DNA of 64,000 bases. Origin: Archegozetes longisetosus. Taxonomy: Eukaryota; Arthropoda; Arachnida; Sarcoptiformes; Trhypochthoniidae. Shown here in pieces: positions 49,601 to 61,270 of this stretch; position 1 is the stretch's first letter; every line of letters starts with the position of its first letter. Made by a program: the position numbers and the translations under genes. The stretch is from assembly GCA_018873245.2 (NCBI GenBank), contig JAEMBT020000001.1, positions 11,314,220 to 11,378,219 of the forward strand, given 5' to 3'. The notes under the pieces are model-generated. The model saw nothing but the letters and a program-made list of their open reading frames with translations. It was not told where the DNA came from and searched no databases.

Positions 49601-50442
49601 GTGATAGCACATGACTAGTGGAGTCCAACGAGGTATATACCAAGTGTACCGGATGAAGGGTTCGTGAGATATAATCAAAATAATTTTTAAAAATTGCATA
49701 TATTTTATACTATATATGCATATTTAATACAATAAAAACATATGTTCCCCACTGTATATCTCATTCACACTGTACTAAATGAGGTTGTGTTGTGTTAGGT
49801 TAGGTTAGTCAAATTTTTCTAATTTATATTGACTATATCTCACGAACCCCTCATCCGGTACACTTGTTGGGTTCCACTAGTCATGTGCTATCACCCTATA
49901 TAGGTGTCACCACAATCGCTTCCAGGCCATATTCTAAAGCGGTGTCATTAATTCAATACTTCATATTGTATTACATAATTTTGTTATTTACAGATAAATA
50001 AATTTCTAGTTTTGTGTTAAATGTGCGGCAAAATTTATTTTATAATCCGTTAGAATGTAAGCCTTTAAAGATTAAATCCAAAAAATATTTCCATCTATGG
50101 GTATTTCAAATTATAATTAATTGAAAAAGATAATTACCCATCGACACAGTGAGCCGCTGTCACAATCCAGGTATCACTAATAATAGATGCGCTACACGAA
50201 TGGCTGGATCTTCCAACAGAGACCAGATGTAAATAGTGATCTTCATCGGCAACTTCTCCACCAACGATACGATTGGTTGAGTCGAACACAAGATTAAATT
50301 GCTCGCTCGATTTTTGCGGGTCAGCAGCGCCAATCATTGAGCGAGCATTCTGTCTGGCTATATATTGCTTCCGATGCGATAAAAGAACCGGTTCGGTCAC
50401 TACCAAGCCTAAGAATAAGCTGACAACTGCCAAGCTTTTCAT
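46666..50442 (-). CDS. Secreted serine protease homologue, catalytic Ser replaced by Ala
   Basis: Exons 50442-50138, 48583-48211 and 46812-46666 join in phase at canonical junctions to give 274 residues. Residues 1 to ~17 are a signal peptide, followed by a short propeptide and the activation site NRIVGGEV (IVGG at 59-62). The chymotrypsin-fold triad His is present in TAAHC (His 98) and the Asp in DYDIALIQ (Asp 140). The nucleophile block reads DAGGS (Ala 228) where active enzymes have GDSGGP, and the cysteine normally a few residues before it is missing. The remaining fold markers GCRQSTYPRIFTRV and DWIKV are normal. It should be secreted, folded and activatable but unable to cleave by the usual mechanism; such homologues act in arthropods as cofactors or decoys. 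Introns of 1.55 and 1.40 kb each contain a MITE. Confidence 0.85.
47260..47764. mobile_element. hAT-type MITE, copy B of the TAGGGTGACCACC family
   Basis: 505 bp, ends TAGGGTGACCACCCG and TTGGGTGACCACCTC (inverted), perfect 8-bp duplication GTCAAAGC at 47252-47259 and 47765-47772. It lies in the second intron of the protease homologue. The minus-strand frame 47536-47859 overlapping it is not a gene. Confidence 0.85.
49549..49946. mobile_element. Long-terminal-inverted-repeat MITE in a protease intron
   Basis: 398 bp with inverted arms of about 120 bp sharing TTTAGAATATGGCCTGGAAG and following sequence, flanked by the 8-bp direct repeat ATTAATTC at 49541-49548 and 49947-49954. The unpaired middle includes GTTAGGTTAGGTTAG, which resembles the arthropod telomere repeat but is too short to mean much. 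Confidence 0.85.
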
Positions 50443-53163
50443 TTTGCTTACTCTTTGAATTGCAGTTTGAAGATTGCAAACTCAATCTGAAGAGCAGTTT
50501 AGGACTTAATCAGCTTTTATATGAAAAACTTCGAATCAGATTCTTTTTGAATATTTATTTTCAGATAAATTATTTTATGACCCACTATATTACTAGTTTT
50601 TATCACATATCTGACAATAAAAGTTGTTTCTTAATGATAATTTGTTCTGCCTTCTCTATAATCAACATGTCTTATGATCAGACCTCGGATTTTTCGGAGG
50701 TAAAAATTTAAAATCGACCAGCAGTCAGGAAAAATTTCAGCAAAATTCTGAAGTTTTTCGGTAATTAGAAAATCAACGGTTATATGAGACAATTTTTTGA
50801 TAATCGAAATTTTTCAGTAATCTTTTCTGGTGTTTACGATCTCAAAAAAATATCAAAATTAATCGAAATTATATAAAATTATATATTAAATAAAAAGTGC
50901 TGCTGAAAGTACATTTTAGCTAACATTTATGGAATCCACAGGTTTTTCAGTAAAAAATCAGATTCTGTAAAGTTAGGTTAAGTTAGGTAAGGTTCTGTAA
51001 GGTTAGGAATTTAAAACTTGGTTTTTGGGAATCACGAGTATAAAATAAGGTCTATACTTTCTCAGATTACAAAACATGTTTTGCTACTTATCTTTCAAAT
51101 CTCTTACTTATTTAAGAATCAGAATTTGAAATTCCTGAAAAACCAAGGTCTGGTTATAATTGAATTTATATAAAAATAAAGAGTCAAGTTTTGAAATTTT
51201 ACTCGCCAAGAATTCTTGCATTATTTTATTTCAAATGAATGCTTCTCCAAAAAATACTTTTTCAAAGAATGCTTTAATTTTGGATTTAATTATTTTTAAG
51301 TGATGAAAATAATTTTGAAATAAAGTTGATAATATAATCGCATAACAAGTATATTTCATAAACTATTTACGCTCATTTTGTTTTACTAATAATTAACACA
51401 TTTTTAAAGGGTATCAAACTTTTCTTTTGGTTTATTTAATTTAGAATTTACAGTATGAGATTCTCTTTTGAGAAATTAAGATAACGAAAGATTTTGTCTT
51501 ATACAATTGCTTGAGATAAAAATTATTGCTAATTAATCTTTATGTTAAAACTTTTATCAGATAAAATGCAAACTATGATTTATACTATTTAAAAGTTATA
51601 CTCCCGGAACAAACCATCAAAATTAAAACATTTGTGTTCACTAACTTTGATATTTTTCAAAATAAAAGTTTTGATAAGACCTTGAATACTAAGTGAATCT
51701 ATGACTGTCATCGATAACTTACTATTTGAACAAGATCGATATTTTTGTGAGCCTTTCGTTACTTGAATTTCTCAAGAGCGTGACTCCTGAAATAATTACT
51801 TCATTTCATGATAATTGTTTTGTGCTCATACATCCTCTTGATTTACAATTTTATTGTTAGTGTTTTATATTCATGTCTTTTATTACTTTCTAGATATTGT
51901 CTTGACGAATTATAATTTTAAAAATTTCTTCAATTTATATAATTCATCATGAACAAGAAAACTTTTAAAAGATTAAAAAGATTTAATCCTATAATGAAAA
52001 AGAAGTTGAAAATATCAATAAATATGGAGAATTCTGAACTTTTTCTTCAATTTTATTAATTCTTCAAAGAGAAAGTTTATTGGATAAACAGTCTTGATTA
52101 CGCTCTAAACAGGTTTACCACCTTCGCCTGAGCCGAAACCGAACTAAAAATCTATAGAGGTCCCCTTTCGATATTTTCAAAAAAGTTTTAATTCAATTAT
52201 TATATCCGATACAAATATCTACCTAATTTAATGGTGTACTAAGTGTTAGATTTTACAGATTTTAGTATTTTATCACTATTTTACACAAAAATATGAAATT
52301 GAGAACATTTTAAATTAAGATTAACTCTCGCACAAATTTTTGCCTTAAGATTTTGTGTTAATGATTTATTCCTATCCTTTGAACACAAGTTATAATATGG
52401 AACACCGTTTAATATAATACCTCTTTGATTAATCATTTGAGATAAAACTGCACATCATATAATTCGGTCTGAGGTCTTGTCTGTCAACCGAACAGTGCAC
52501 TTCAAAACCGGACAAGTAGTAAACTTGACTCTAAATATAATAATTGGATTTTGGTTAGACTTTGGCAAATATGGACGACTATGTTGATGACCTAGTAGGA
52601 ACATCAATCATGCGTCATTATACTCTTTCTACTATGCTAATCAGTCGTGGCGACTCGAGGTCATCGGAAATCTTTTCAAAATTGACATTTTTCAACTTAA
52701 TATGTCGAATTTCGACTTCGATATTATTTAAAAGATGCAATGAAGGGAATAAAAGTTTTAGGATCATGTTTGACCTTTAGATTAATCGTTAGGTCACTTC
52801 AAGAATCATTTATCTAATTCATGACAGAATAATTAAAATTTTTAAAACAATAAGTCTGTTATCTTCGCTATCATTTAATGAGTTTTATTCTCGATTTGCT
52901 TTAAAAATAACTAGCCATGCTATTTTTCTGAAGATATCCATTATTTGTCTCGTTATATTCTGTAGGTTGAGATTTTGTATTTTCATCTAGTCTATCAGAT
53001 GAATTTCAAATGATTAACTATTGATTCAATAACTTATAATACTAAATGTTAGTTTTTTCACTTTAATAATAAACTTGGGTTTTTAATTAATAAAATCATT
53101 CAAATCAAAGAATCTAAGATTAAATCACTTTAACGCATTATCGAGAAAATTAATTTTTTTCAA
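50443..53163. other. Intergenic DNA
   Basis: 2.7 kb, AT-rich. A plus-strand frame at 52562-52780 contains YVDDLVG, like the reverse transcriptase catalytic box, but nothing around it supports a retroelement. 50960-51010 holds a few GTTAGG/GTAAGG units. No gene recognised. Confidence 0.4.
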
Positions 53164-56100
53164 TTAAACAACAAAACCTAAGGGAGCTTCGGCTTTATCA
53201 TTTGGATGACACGGTCCGTCCAAAGAATGATAATGAACTCCAGAAGCTGTTATGCATCTAATTAGTGATCTCACAAACATTGAATCTCTCTTAGTTGATA
53301 AGTATCCGAGTGTGTATTCTTTTATCTGTCCCTCACATTTGTCATCAACGCTGAAAAATGGTTTTGACCAATCTTACAACGATTTAATGGTTTACGATTT
53401 GGTCCGTCTCTGTCAAACAGCACAAAGGGTCCTGAAAGCCCCGAATTAAAATCCTTTGCATCACCACCTGTGCAATAATCTTTTGAAGCGGAGTTATATA
53501 CACAGATTTCATTGTAGGTCGTTAACAATGAATCTCTCTCTTTTAAACTGTTGACTAATATATAGTCTGTATTATCTTTTTTAAGCATACTATGAATTTC
53601 GACATATTGTTTATAACCATTAAGTTTACAACATTCCTCATTAGCGACAGAACAATCGTGTCTGTTATTATGCAGATTAAGATTTCGCACACGAATACAT
53701 GACTTCATTATGTTGTAAAACAGATCACCATATTCAAGAGTCGGCTCAATATCTCGTGATCTGTACGCGCCATACAAATCAACAAATAATCGATTATCAT
53801 TTGGATTAAGACCCATAGATTTAGACCAACTACCAGACCAAGGATTAGGCCAAGCGCCGGCTCCGAATTCGTTCCAACCTGAAATAGTGATGTGCTCAGG
53901 GTTTTCGTAACGCTGTATCCCATTGTAGTAAAAATGTTAATCCATAATAACTTCCAGTCGCACCCCACGCAGCAGATGCATAGTTAAGCTGATTTGAAAC
54001 TCCGACCGAAATCTGGTCACCGATTGGAGAATTCCTAGTCTAAAATTTAATTGAATTTTTTGTTTATTAGATTCTTGAACTTAATTTTTACAAAAGGTTC
54101 AAAATAGCGGTCAACTTGATCTTCTAGCAAATGAGATAAAGCAAGATTACTCTTTAACAATTCAATATCTTCATATCAAATATACATAATGACTAGAGCC
54201 TTGCGTTTTGAATCTTTGGCCGCACATAAATTGTTGAAGGAAGAGCAATTTAAAAATATATATTCACCAATCAAATCATTCATTCTAAAACCGAAATTGA
54301 TAATCAACATTTTTCTATTATAATTGGCTTCTCCTCTATTAACGCCTGCACGGTTTAGACTGAAGACACATCTTAGAATTTCTCGCTATTCTCCGAAAAA
54401 AGTTTAGTCCCCTTTAATTTCTCATTTCATGATCATATCTTTGATCTAACGATCTAAGGCAAAGGTTTCCAGATTCTTTTTGCTTGTGTCTCTACCCTAA
54501 GAGTTTCTAAGGGATTCTCAGTCCAAATTGTCATATATGACCTAATGATTTTAATCAAGAATACTTTCGTAACCTGCCATTTGGAGACCCCTAATCAAGG
54601 AATGGACTTGAACCAGATAAAGACTTGAGGGGTTAGGTTTGAATCTAGGGACAAGATGGTTTTTGAAATCTTATTTGAGAGTAGATCCACTGAAAAATAG
54701 AGAGCAATTAACTGATATCTATATTTGTAGTAAGCAGATCATTCACCGCTAATATGAAATCTAACGTATTTACCACTGCCTGATCGCATGTATTTCTTCC
54801 TGCAATATCGCTACTTTCTTTGTTCTGTTGAGCCCCGCACCTACCCATGAACTGCCAGCGACCAGTTTTCGCTTCTTCTGGAGTAGCGACCCAATTATTG
54901 ACTACGACCACATTATTCTTGCCTCCATTCGACTCGATTTGTTTTTTAATGTTTGAATCACTCGCAGCAGTCGCCATAAATACCATTTTACCAGTTTTGG
55001 GGTCCTTCCAAACCAAATCCGGATATTGGTTATACAATTTCAAGTAGTCTTTCCATGTGACACAAGCTGATAATTTTTAGAATATATAGACATGAATTAA
55101 CTTAATTCTCTTGAAACTAAGATAATAATTTAAATATTTATTTATCAGTAACAGACTCAGTGTATTGCAAATGACATAAATTTGAATATGTCAAAAAGCC
55201 AATTAACTGGCAGTATTTTGATTAACATAAAATAAACTTTAAAATAATTAGAGTTGAAAATATTTGGAAGAGGTGCTATTAATACATCAGCTTCGAAGAG
55301 TTTTAAGTTTTCAAATAATTTCAATAATCAACTGAGAGAAGATTGAACAACTTTTGTGACAAAACCATAAATATTTACACTCTGTTATGCGATTCAAGTC
55401 ATTCATAATCTAAGGCCCGTATGCACAACTTTATTTAAAACGGTTCTAAGTCTTAAAACCGACTTAAATTTGAAACTAGTTTAAAACTGATTGCACAACT
55501 GCATGTTTAAAACAGTTTTAGTTAAGCCTCGACTTGTTCATATCAGCCTAAGAGTCTGCTTTAGTTAAAAACAAATTAAAGACCAACTCAAACGATATGA
55601 ATAATCGTGAATGCAAGCTCTTAAATAATTTTATGAATGAGTTTTATCTAGTGAACACTAGGCCAAATTTAACTGAGCTTGAGCTTTGAATTTATAACAA
55701 AAATTGAAAACTAGATTTTGCAAACAAATTTGAATGAATAATAGTTATTTTCATGACGAATAGAAGAAAGGTGTACCTTTTACCAAATCGAAATAAGTAT
55801 TGAAAGAATTTCGACACAAACACATTACCCGAAACTAATCTTAAGCTGATTGACGTTGCGATTAAGTCTATTAATTATTTCAATTAAATTTTCATTTAAT
55901 AGATCTCACCATCATAAAAACTACTTGATTGTTTCAGGTCATATTTGAAACTAACTTAAAATGAATCAAATAATCTAATTAAAACTTAGGTTAAATCTTT
56001 AGTTTAAAAAATCTTATATGAAACCTTAATTCCAGGTCCACTAAATTTCACTTCAAAATTTGCAAAATCAGTCACCTTATTGAACTTAAATCTCAAGATT

Positions 56101-57951
56101 AAAGTAAAAATTTTCGACTCTTTTGAATCTCATTTTCAAGATAAGCGAATTCCTGTAATAGCTTAATTTCACACGAACTATACACTATATATGTAAAGCT
56201 CTAAAACTTGTGTCTCTGAGCTTGAGCTGAGCTCGGGTTCAAGCCTAGTTTACCGTCTTCACTAGTTATATCTGATAAAAGATTGTAAATGTTGAGCGTT
56301 TAAATGACAAATGTTTGTTTCTATTTTTCTCTCTCAAATGAAAATTATAATCCTTTAAGTACTTTTAGATCCAAAAAATGTAATTTTTGAGATAACGATA
56401 GTACATGCTCTCATAGACTTGTGACCTTCGAAATGTTTCTAATTTAGATAGTTAGATGCACAAAAAAAACATGAGATTCTAACCGTTTGTTGTTTTTCGC
56501 CTCAATATTATCGTAAAATCACTTTAAAGCTTAAATTTATCTAAATATCGCAGACATACCAGACAAATCGATTTTATGCCAAGCAACTACTTGTGGCGTT
56601 TGTTTGTTCTGAGTACGCAATTTATGCCACTCTTCAAACAGTAATTCAAATGGTCGTCTCTGAAGAGCATCTTCCTGATTGCTATAATCGCAAAGATTAG
56701 TCAAATCGACATAAACATAATCGATACCTGAAGAAACCATCATTTCTGCATGTCGTGCGTATGTCTTATCGATATCAGCACATTCAGGCGCTGCAGGTTT
56801 AGTTTCGTGCGGTCGTTTACGATATTCGCAGTAAAATCTTAGATAATTGTAAAATTAGTAAAATTTCTTTTGTTATGCTAATTTATTCGATTTCAAGATT
56901 TGAAGAAGAGCTCTGATGAATTTGTCTTTGAAAAGCATCGATATTTATCATTAAAGTCACTTTAAATGAGAATTACGTTTATTTCTCAATCACCAATAAG
57001 TTCAAATTTTGAACTTAAATCGTAGGTTTTTTTCTAATTTTTGTAGTTATAGTTCTGACACAGTCCTTAACCCAACTAATATTTTTAAAACATATTTTGT
57101 TTAGGACACAATCTTTTAAATAGTATGAAATAAGTTCATTCTTTCGATGAATAATAATTGATTTGATAAGAAAACAAAATCTACTATCAAAATTTGATGA
57201 AAATTTTTCAAATGAAGTTTTTAACTTAATATTCATTTACAGCCTACCTATAGTTAAATCAATAAGAAAAGTAATAATACACAAGTCTATAATCATTCTC
57301 AGGCTAAAGTAGTAGTTCTTCAAATCTGGCCTCTATTTATCTTATAAATAAATTAATGTTAATTTACCCCCATCTCGACTCCGACTGATAAATCATATTT
57401 CCAGAATCAGCTTCTGTCACATTATGTGTGTAATAGTCGTGAATAGAACCACCGCTCTCTATAATTCTTTCCATGGTTGTAGGCTTACCGCCATTTTTAA
57501 CAGTCTTGTGTTGAGCATAAGCCCCTAAAACATGCCATACGGAGTATTGCAAACCAATACTATGACCAGTTGGACTGAATCTCTTTTCACGGATATTATG
57601 ACTAACATGTTTGTCACATTTATCTCTATCTTCTGAAGTTAGATATGAGTCTTGAAGATGAACGAGACTCAGACCAGAATCTGTTGAATAAACAGATATA
57701 GTATGGTTGCCTTCGTGTGAGAATATGACGCTTTTTGGCAAATCAATCTCAATTAGTCCTTGTTCTGATACCTCAAGATTATCAAACAATAATTGCTTTT
57801 TAGCATTAACTAATACGAAATAGTTTCGATCTCCATTTTCGGAATTTTTGAATCTTATTTTTAAGTTACATAAATCATCGCTTGTTATAGTATTGATTGT
57901 ATTTATATTCAATAAGCTTATAAAGCATAATATTGAAATTTTAAAATACAT
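53164..57951 (-). CDS. Secreted glycoside-hydrolase-like protein, four exons, two frameshifts
   Basis: Exons 57951-57368, 56837-56560, 55066-54774 and 54039-53164 join in phase at canonical sites; length is about 675 residues. The ATG at 57951 starts a signal peptide (MYFKISILCFISLL). A short N-terminal domain is followed by a TIM-barrel-like core: GLQYSVWHVLGAY, RHAEMMVSSGIDYVYVDLTN, TPQVVAWHKI, VWKDPKTGKMVFM, VVVVNNWV, TGSYYGLTFLLQWDTA and ISGWNEFGAGAWPNPW. The order Asp-rich strand, W/NW strands and WNEF is typical of clan-like alpha/beta-barrel glycosidases such as GH71/GH99-like families. The C-terminus has RC..GQNHFS, CEGQIKEYTLGYLS and YHSLDGPCHP, a small cysteine module. The frame breaks near 53908-53912 (just before the WNEF strand) and near 53350-53358. 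Substrate is unknown. It is either an extracellular carbohydrate-active enzyme or a relic of one. Confidence 0.6.
55067..56559. other. Second intron of the glycosidase-like gene
   Basis: 1.5 kb, AT-rich. The part from about 55415 (AGGCCCGTATGCACAAC) to about 55560 has repeated TTTAAAAC/GTTTTAAA motifs and a non-random look, perhaps a MITE end, but no boundary pair was found. Confidence 0.35.
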
Positions 57952-59420
57952 TTTAATCTGTGTTTCAAAATTAAAACAATAATAAAATTTTAATTAGAAT
58001 AAAATCATTCACTATTTGTCAACTATACAACTTGAGTTTCGTATCAAAATTCACAACAAGATTGCATAATAATAACTGTTATTTAATTAATCTTGAACTA
58101 AGTTATTATGTAAATCCTCATGAGAAAGTCCTTCAATAGAGCATATTTGACCAACGTTTTTCAATACAATTACTCTACATTTATATTATTCTTCTTAATT
58201 TCATATCGCAAATAGTAAGTAGAATTAATAAAATGATACATATTTAAGATTAAATAATTGAACTATCTGATAGAACTTTGATTCTAGTTGATTGAATTTA
58301 ATCGTATGGTATTGAATGTTGTAATAAAATTTGTTATTTTTCATATGAAGGCTAATACTACAAGTAAAATGCTTTAACTTTTAGAAATTAAATTTGTAAG
58401 TACTTTGAGAGAGAATAACATATTTTTATGTTAAAACTTTTATACAGTTATACTATAGTCTGAATGAGAATTTGAGTCTTTTATGTTATGCCATTCTAGT
58501 TCGAGCTCATAAACCTAAACGCATAACTGGGGACTAAAATTAATTATTTATCCAGAATTCCGTAACAAAAATTCTATTAAACTCTTAGTAATATTAAAAT
58601 TTGATTGCAATCTTTTATTTTCTTAAAAATTATAAGTATTTAAAATAATATTTAATAAAAATAAATAAAAGGAATATAGCATAATATTTAGATGTGATTT
58701 CATTATTTAGTTGATACGTAAAAATATTATAAACATAATTAAAGTTTTTTCACATTTTGAAAGATCCTTACTTCTTTTTAACACTTTTTCACTTTCTCTC
58801 AGAGGCCTAACGAAGTCCTCTCCTCGAGGCCTCCACCCAAAGACTGATTCTCTTTACAAGTTTTTTTTAACATATCTTATAAAACAATAAATCTGAACTG
58901 TTATTCTTTTAAAATATTGACCGCATTAGTAAAGCATTACATGAAGAATTTTTAAGGTAACTGTTTGACAAACTATTTTAAAAGAATGAAAAACTGATTT
59001 AAAGTAAGGGAATTCACATCTGCATAACATTTAAATATCGAATTCTATATAATGCCTATAATTTAGTTTGAAATTCAATCTGATATTCACGAACTATGAA
59101 TAGAGTAAAATAGTTATTTAGTCAACTCAAATAAATTGTATCAAATATCTGGTAGCATATTGTTGGACGTGAGAAAAATTATTACATTTTATTTTGATGA
59201 TCAATAAATATTTTATTCTAATTATTTGTAATAATAGCGTCTAGTTATCAGTTGTTATTATAATTAATGATCATTTTTGGATATTTGCCGAAATAAAAAT
59301 GTTATCATTGGTTGACAAGCTATTTATTTAAACTATACTCCGCATTAAAAAATTTTCAGTATAATGTTACTAGTTGATTACTATTTAAATATTTTTACTT
59401 ATGGAGTGTTTACCTAGAGT
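57952..59420. other. 5' flank of the glycosidase-like gene
   Basis: AT-rich, no gene recognised. A short GC-rich patch at 58795-58850 has no open frame of note. Confidence 0.4.
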
Positions 59421-60659
59421 TAGGATGACCGCCCGTCCCGTTTTTGACGGGACAGTTCCATCTTTTTAAAGATAAAGGACAGAAATCCCGTCAGACCAAA
59501 AACTCTCGACGGGATAATTAGTTATCCCGTGTTTCAACTTTCATTTTGAAAAATATGTTTAGAAAAATATTTCTTAGAAATTCAAACATCGAATTTTTAA
59601 AAAGATAAGGGATAGAAAACTCACGAGAGAAGTTCGGGGTACAATCGATTTCAAAAATATTTTATGGCATAAATAACATGTGATATGATGTTCGAAAAGA
59701 CATATAACAAGGATAACCGCTAGACACTAACAAGTTATGACCATTCAAAGTGATTTCCTATGGCTTACTACTATTGATCCCTATGTATTTTGCCCATCAA
59801 AATGTACTCTAATTCAGTCAATTTACTCAATGAATGGTAATAATATTGTTAATAAGGAGAAACTTCAAATCATTTTGAATAAAGATAATCTGAAATTTCA
59901 TATTTAAAGTTCTATATATCAATAGTTCTAATTTTTCGTATCTATCATATCTTTTAAATTCAATGGATTTCTAAAAAAATTTTTAGATATTAGATAAATA
60001 CGAAAATCTGGAACTATTAATATATAGAAACTTACTTTTAAATATAAAACTTCAGATTATCCTTTTTTTGTTCAAAATGGCTTGAAGTTTTTCCTTATTA
60101 ACAACATTATTGCAATCCATTAAGTAATTTGACTGAATTAAAGTACATATATGATAGGCAAAATACATAGGAATCAATAGAAATAAGCCATAGGAAATCA
60201 CTTTTTGAGTGGTCATAACTTGTAAGTGTCTAGCGGTCAACCTTTTTTATATGCCTTTTCGAAAATCGTATGACATGTTATTTATGCCATAAAAATATTT
60301 TTGAAATCGGTTATTACATAGTCCCGAACTTCCCTCGTCAGTTCAATGTTTCGAACACCTGTAGTTTAAAACCAAAAGTTATAGAATTAATCTTTTCTGC
60401 CTTGACTTGTACCTGATGTAAACCAGCATTTCTTACTTTTGAATAACTTTTGAAAGATGCCATTTTCAACAAAAAATATACCTTTGAAATAAATCATCAC
60501 TAATAATTTTGAATGGTTTAATATTAGAATGCATTGTTTGACACCTAAGTAACTTATTTGTAATGACTAATAAAAGTGGCATTTTACTTTTTAAAAATAT
60601 AAGGGTCCCCCTTTGATATTTTTGTCCCATCACGAGACAAGGCAGAGGTGGTTACCTTA
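59421..60659. mobile_element. hAT-type MITE, copy C, interrupted by another element
   Basis: Same family as 42639-43107 and 47260-47764. Left end TAGGATGACCGCCCG; flanks CCTAGAGT and CCTAGGGT (7 of 8 match). The interior matches the siblings on both sides of an insertion at 59624-60337: the sibling text AAACTCAGTTTAATG is here split after AAACTCA. Confidence 0.8.
59624..60337. mobile_element. 714-bp palindromic element nested in the MITE
   Basis: The ends are CGAGAGAAGTTCGGG and CGAGGGAAGTTCGGG (inverted), with TCA repeated on both sides (59621-59623 and 60338-60340). Almost the whole length folds on itself: the left arm text, for example CCGCTAGACACT and GTGATTTCCTATGGCTTA, recurs inverted in the right arm. 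It carries no transposase. A 3-bp duplication argues against hAT and fits other DNA superfamilies. Confidence 0.85.
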
Positions 60660-61270
60660 CCTAGGGTTATTATTTACATTAATTAATATTTTTATCAAAA
60701 CTCTTAACTAAACTTTCATAATTTTCCTATTCCAATTTATATTGGATCTTATTATAGGCATGATGTGCAAATTAAACTAAAAATTTCTAAAATGAAGAGC
60801 TTATTTCTAAACGGACTTAAGTGTCAAAATTATAAGGTCAGTTACTTTGACGTTGGCTCTAAAAGCATTAATATTCTAATAGTTCTCCTAATGCAACGAA
60901 GGTGCCTTTGAGTTATTAAATCTCCAGTTTTCGAGAGTGCCTGCCTACTGGCAGCACTAGTGACCGTACATTTTGCTGTAAACCACTACATATTTTAGTT
61001 ATAATCAAACTAAATTCTATTATTGAGGATTACACCTGTTACTGCAACTGTTGTGATGAGAGTAAAACCTGTAAATGTATTATAACATGACTCTCGTTTC
61101 AACGCCATACAAAAAGCCTCAACTTTAATGCTAAGTTTAATCATTAATAAGAATAAAAATTATGCAGTAGACAAGATTAGTATTAAACATTCTATTAATT
61201 ATCAAGTGAAACAAAATTCTGCTTTAATTTAGGCAGATACTAATTTGTAACTAATTTCAAGCTTAGTACA
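60660..61270 (-). mobile_element. hAT transposase relic upstream of the galactosyltransferase
   Basis: On the minus strand 60957-60852 reads SRQALSKTGDLITQRHLR, the same C-terminal hAT motif as in the 21346-22092 element, and the nucleotide sequence is alignable with 21640-21760. The remainder of this interval is the 5' flank of the gene at 61271, without a clear promoter motif. Confidence 0.5.

Noticed and set aside
49790-49810. GTTAGGTTAGGTTAG as interstitial telomere repeat
   Set aside because: Under three units and inside a MITE; not evidence of telomeric DNA.
52562-52780. YVDDLVG resembling a reverse transcriptase catalytic box
   Set aside because: Only seven residues fit; the flanking residues lack the other RT motifs and no LTR or LINE features are nearby.
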